NCBI RefSeq assembly: GCF_004798865.1
Contig: NW_025335317.1
Span: forward strand, 29,190,882 to 29,254,881
From: Varanus komodoensis
Lineage: Eukaryota > Chordata > Lepidosauria > Squamata > Varanidae
Length of the DNA: 64,000 nucleotides
Direction of reading: 5' to 3'
The translations under genes were made by a program, and so were the position numbers. The notes beneath the pieces were generated by a model. The model saw only the letters and a list, made by a program, of their open reading frames with translations. It was not told where the DNA came from and searched no databases. Shown one piece after another: positions 60,310 through 64,000 of this stretch (its first letter is position 1; every line of letters starts with the position of its first letter).

Positions 60310-61740
60310 TTCCCGGGATTAACTGTTGTCACCATTTATCCCATACTTCCATCATATTTTTTAAAAAGGGATTTTGAATTCTCTTAATAATCTTTTTAAT
60401 ATCCTTTTTAAACCAGTATATCTCTAAATGATCACCTATTTCCCTTAATTCTTTTAATTCAATATCACTCCATATTAATTCTTTATTTTGGACTATAATA
60501 TCTGGAACTATCTTTAATTGGTTTGCAACACAATACTTTTTAACATCTGGAATGCCCAGCCCTCTTTTTTTGTGATTCATACCATTATACTTTACTTAGT
60601 CTTGCTATCTTCCCTCCATTACTATAAATCTTCAATAATTTCTGCATTTCCTTTAATTCTTGATCATAAAACCTGATTGGGATCATCCAAAACAAAAAAA
60701 AATAATCTTTGGCAGAATTTTCATTTTTGTTACTGCTGTTCTTCCAAACCATGATGATTTTACCTTTTCATATTTTCATATTCTATCTTTTATGTCCTTC
60801 TTTAACTTTTCATAATATTTCTTCAATTCTTGACTATCTTTTGGAATATCAATTCCTAAGTATCTAATATTATCTAATATTTTTAATTTATATATTTCCT
60901 TTAATATATCCACTTCTTCACTATTATGATTACATAACATCATTTAGGATTTTTCCCAATTAACTTGCAATCCACTATATTTCCCAAATTCCTTTAAATG
61001 TAAATATATTCTCTCTATAGTATTTATTGGGTCTATTGAAATGTTAACAATGTGTCATCTGCGAATAAATTAATTTTAATTTTCTGACGTACGCCAATTC
61101 TTTCTGTTTATCAATCCTAATTGCATTTGCCAATATTTCCATCATTAAAGCAAATAATATTGGGGAAAAAGGACAACCCTGTCTTGTCCCTCGGCTTAGG
61201 ATTATTGTTTCAGTAATACCATCATTTACAATTATTTTTGCCATATTTTCTGAATATAATTGATTTATTACTTTCTTAAACTTTACTCCAAATCCCATCT
61301 TCTCCATTAAGATCTTCATTGTTGGCCATTCTACACAGTCAAAGGCTTTAAATATATCTAATGCTAGTATGCTTGCCTTTATATTTTGCTTCTCAATATA
61401 ATAGTTAATATTTAATACTCTCCTTACCACACCTGACATTTTTAGCCTTTTATAAACCCACGTTTATCATTCCTTGTATATTTATTGATAAATTTATTCA
61501 ATCTATTTACCAATATTGCTGTAAAAATCTTAGCATCTTGATTAATGAGAGATATCTGTCTATAAGATCCAGGGTTTGTAAGGTCTTTATTAGGTTTTGC
61601 TATCAATACTATCATGGGTTGTCTCCAGGTGCTTTGAATTGTTTCCCCTTCCATTATTTTATTAAATATCATTTTCATTTTAGGGACTAATGATTTTTTA
61701 AAATTTTTATAATGTTCAGCACCCAATCCATCAGATTTGT
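60310..61740 (-). mobile_element. L1 LINE fragment, reverse-transcriptase region
   Basis: Minus-strand frames give KPNKDLTNPGSYRQISL, DAKIFTAILVNRLNKFI, LALDIFKAFDCVEWPTMKIL, RGTRQGCPFSPILFALMMEIL, LFADDTLL (intact FADD near 61065) and KKRGLGIPDVKKYCVANQL. The segments are collinear with an L1 RT and are separated by frameshifts and stops. Both ends are truncated. Same lineage as the plus-strand copy at 39120. Confidence 0.88.
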
Positions 61741-62079
61741 GTTTGTTGTAAGAAAAAAGAGGAATATAAATCTAATAAAGAAATAATAAAAATGTTCTTT
61801 ATAAGTGAAAATTTGAATAGAAATACTACACTGAGATCCTGTGAGGTATCCTTGGTTTTTAACTGAAAACCAAAGCAGGGGTTTCAGTCTTTCTTATCTC
61901 TTCCATTTGTTCCCACAAAACATATGGGAAAGCAAAAAGAAGTTTCTAAGAAAAATAGTGAAATACATAAAACATGTCAGTTACAGAAATTAGAACGGTA
62001 TTCAGAACACATATTCTGTATTTAAGTGCACAAAACAAAATGGGTTTGGATGCTGTGCTTAGCCTAAGAACATGCAGTG
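61741..62079. other. Unassigned DNA
   Basis: Nothing recognised in this interval. Confidence 0.4.
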
Positions 62080-62182
62080 CAACCCTATGCTTGCATTCAC
62101 AATTCATAATTCATAAGTAAGTCTCATTGTGTAAAAAGATGCTTACTCCCCAGTAAACATGCTTAGAATTGCATCCTTAGAT
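62080..62182. repeat. Palindromic short repeat, GCAATCCTATG type
   Basis: GTGCAACCCTATGCTTGCAT at the left and AACATGCTTAGAATTGCATC at the right are inverted ends; AAGTAAGTCTCATTGTGTAA and GCTTACTCCCCAGTAAACAT lie between. It is the most complete copy of this type in the window. Confidence 0.65.
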
Positions 62183-63091
62183 TCTTGCAACTCAATCTTA
62201 TTCATTTTTTTCTTTTTAAAAAAGTCCCATTGCTTTAAAACAGCAGAAACTTGCAGCCCCACCCATCTGTTTCACACCCATTGAAGCCAGAGTCCTTAAT
62301 TGTGACAACACTTGAAAGTTTTCTAGTGTTCCACAAAGTTCGTTATCCTCCACCTCTGAAATTATACCAGCCTTTTCTCATGGATTTCCACAAACATACC
62401 AGACTATCATGTAAGGTTGTTTTGACAGGCCCTGGAAGCAGCAAAGGAAAGCACTCTATATTCTTTTTAAATACTTGATAATGTGGTACTGCCAGCAAGA
62501 AGAAATGCCAATTAATTAGCAACAAGCATTGTTGATAGCAAGTATAAATCTTCTAGAGGACTCTGTAATAATTTACAGAGTATGGAAATTCACAGGCACT
62601 CAAGAGAACACACACATGTGATTGGGAATTTTATTATCATACTAATTTGAAAAAAAATCTGGTTGCAAAGAAACTATTGGAAAGGTATCCCAGGCTAATT
62701 CCTTTTAGGAGCCATAGCGTACTAAAAATAATGTGTCCTTTATATCCATTGCAGTAGTTTTGGCTGTTTGTAACTAATATTTCTTTGCCATTCATTTGGG
62801 TGCTCTGGTGTGTCACTGGCACACTGATTCATTGGATATCCATAACTTCTGATCAGTTGATATGTCCATCTTCTTGTTGATTGTTCCTGATAAAAACGTA
62901 CTGTCAGAGTCATAATGAAATTTGCAGGGGAAAAAACTGTCACTCACAGTGATGCCAACTTTCTGGTTAACAGAAAATGCTTTGGTAATGGGAAGGACTT
63001 AACGATATTAGGCATCTCTGACATGAGCAACTTCTTCTACTTCCAAATTTGGTGCTACCATCTTGGGAAAGTTAACAACTGGATATGGCCT
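62183..63091. other. Unassigned DNA
   Basis: Open frames at 62251-62525 and 62637-63112 are short and unremarkable. Confidence 0.4.
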
Positions 63092-63635
63092 TGTCAGGAA
63101 ATCCTGGTTTAGCAGAAGAGGAGAATGTACACTCAGATCCACATGGAAGATGAAAATGCTCTAACCTCAGCAGTTTTATTGGTGTGAACACCCAAGAAAA
63201 CCCCTCTGCAGAGACAAATCAACAACAGCACTGTCGTGTAACCAGTATGCCCACTGACTACAAGCTGCCAGAGTACAGAGAGAATTTTTTATAAGTTGTG
63301 AGTCATGTACACAGTTTCATGAGATTCTGAATGGGTGAGAAGGTGAGGACAATAATACAGAAACATTCAGAAATAATCATAGGCATCAGGAAAAACTTTG
63401 TGACCCATCGAAGGCTTGAGTAACAGATAACAAACAAAACAATCAGGAGTTACAGAAATCTAACAGGTTTAAAAAATCTGGCTTCTTCTCAACTGGTTAG
63501 CCACCTCACCTTCACCTTGCTTACTTCCTTCTGCCTGCAGTCATCTTCTCAATCTTTCTGAGGTCCAGTTTCTTTCACTCCCTAAGTCTCTTTTAACTGC
63601 TCTAGCCTGAGAATGTCTAGGTTTAGGCCCTTACA
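63092..63635 (-). mobile_element. LTR-like fossil, about 544 bp
   Basis: On the minus strand it could begin TGTAAGGGCCTAAACC and end GGATTTCCTGACA. Between these lie ACTTATAAAAAATTCTC and CACCAATAAAACTGCTGA, an LTR-style promoter and polyadenylation signal. No matching target-site duplication and no adjacent internal genes are seen, so it is probably a solitary LTR. Related to 51236-51904 and, by its end, to 54180-54487. Confidence 0.5.
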
Positions 63636-64000
63636 ATGATGAATATTCTGTCTGAGGCCATTAACCCTTCTGGTCAGCAGACTTGGGTAAGTATGAATTG
63701 TAAGATGAGGTGAGAAAATTGTCTGGTGCGCATGTTAGTCATTTGGCTTGCCTTTTGGGCAATTCTTCAAGAATTCATTGTCTATACTTCACTCAGTATT
63801 CTCTGTTTCAAACTTGAGGCTGTAGAGTGCCCTTGCCTTTCACTGAGCCATAGTTTGCCTGGTTTTTCAGTCCTTTATTTCTTGTGGTTGAAGCAAGGAT
63901 TAAGCCTGGACATAGAAATGGATTCCAGTGGAAACCAGGCTTTTCTGTAGGGGAGAAGTTGCCAGCACATCATCTTGCTCTCTGGCCCTATTTCTGAGGG
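63636..64000. other. Unassigned DNA at the right edge
   Basis: A 74-codon plus-strand open frame at 63726-63950 has no recognisable family. Confidence 0.35.

Overview
The window looks like non-coding, repeat-rich nuclear DNA from a squamate reptile, most likely a lizard-type genome. Two Sauria-type SINEs (near 7607 and 44315) occur together with RTE-BovB LINEs, several CR1 subfamilies with the (TTTCTATG)n tail, L2-type and L1 LINEs, a Vingi-like LINE, a Penelope-like fragment, and hAT and Tc1/mariner-type MITEs. I cannot name the species. I found no intact host protein gene, tRNA, rRNA or CRISPR array.

The one host gene I recognise is on the minus strand at 20485-22933. Three consecutive exons of a non-visual opsin, best matched to vertebrate ancient (VA) opsin, lie in order with good splice sites. 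They carry a 4-bp insertion in exon 2, an in-frame TAA in exon 3, and a changed NPxxY motif plus a missing canonical donor at the end of exon 4. Exons 1 and 5 were not found. This is the most interesting object in the window: an apparently recent loss of a deep-brain photoreceptor gene.

Layout. 1-510: CR1 reverse-transcriptase fragment (minus). 2.4-5.5 kb: CR1 tail, RTE-like LINE end, a CR1-like LINE and a GC-rich mariner-like MITE. 6.3-7.9 kb: BovB 3' half (minus) followed by a Sauria SINE. 8.6-12.9 kb: mostly unassigned, with LINE tails. 12.9-13.8 kb: second copy of the GC-rich MITE. 13.85-18.56 kb: a nearly full-length but broken CR1 (ORF1 with esterase domain, ORF2 with endonuclease and RT, 3' tail). 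It contains a 100-N gap flanked by a 207-bp exact duplication that looks like an assembly artefact. 19.5-20.0 kb: BovB fragment. 20.5-22.9 kb: opsin pseudogene. 22.9-26.5 kb: L2/CR1 tails and a foldback MITE. 29-32.6 kb: CR1 fragment, a TIR element, a hairpin MITE and an L2-type 3' UTR. 33.1-37.6 kb: L1 (minus) split by a 1153-bp hAT element with a perfect 8-bp target-site duplication. 39.1-41.1 kb: L1 (plus). 44.3 kb: Sauria SINE. 46.5-49 kb: Tigger-like MITE, Penelope-like piece, tandem duplication and hAT MITE. 49.3-52.1 kb: Vingi-like LINE split by an LTR-like fossil. 53.2-54.5 kb: third GC-rich MITE copy and an LTR-like fossil. 58.8 kb: long (TG)n(AG)n. 60.1-61.7 kb: BovB-like tail and L1 (minus). 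63.1-63.6 kb: LTR-like fossil.

The genes do not form a pathway. The window records mobile-element turnover around a dead opsin locus. Boundaries of old repeats are approximate, because they were read by eye without a repeat library.
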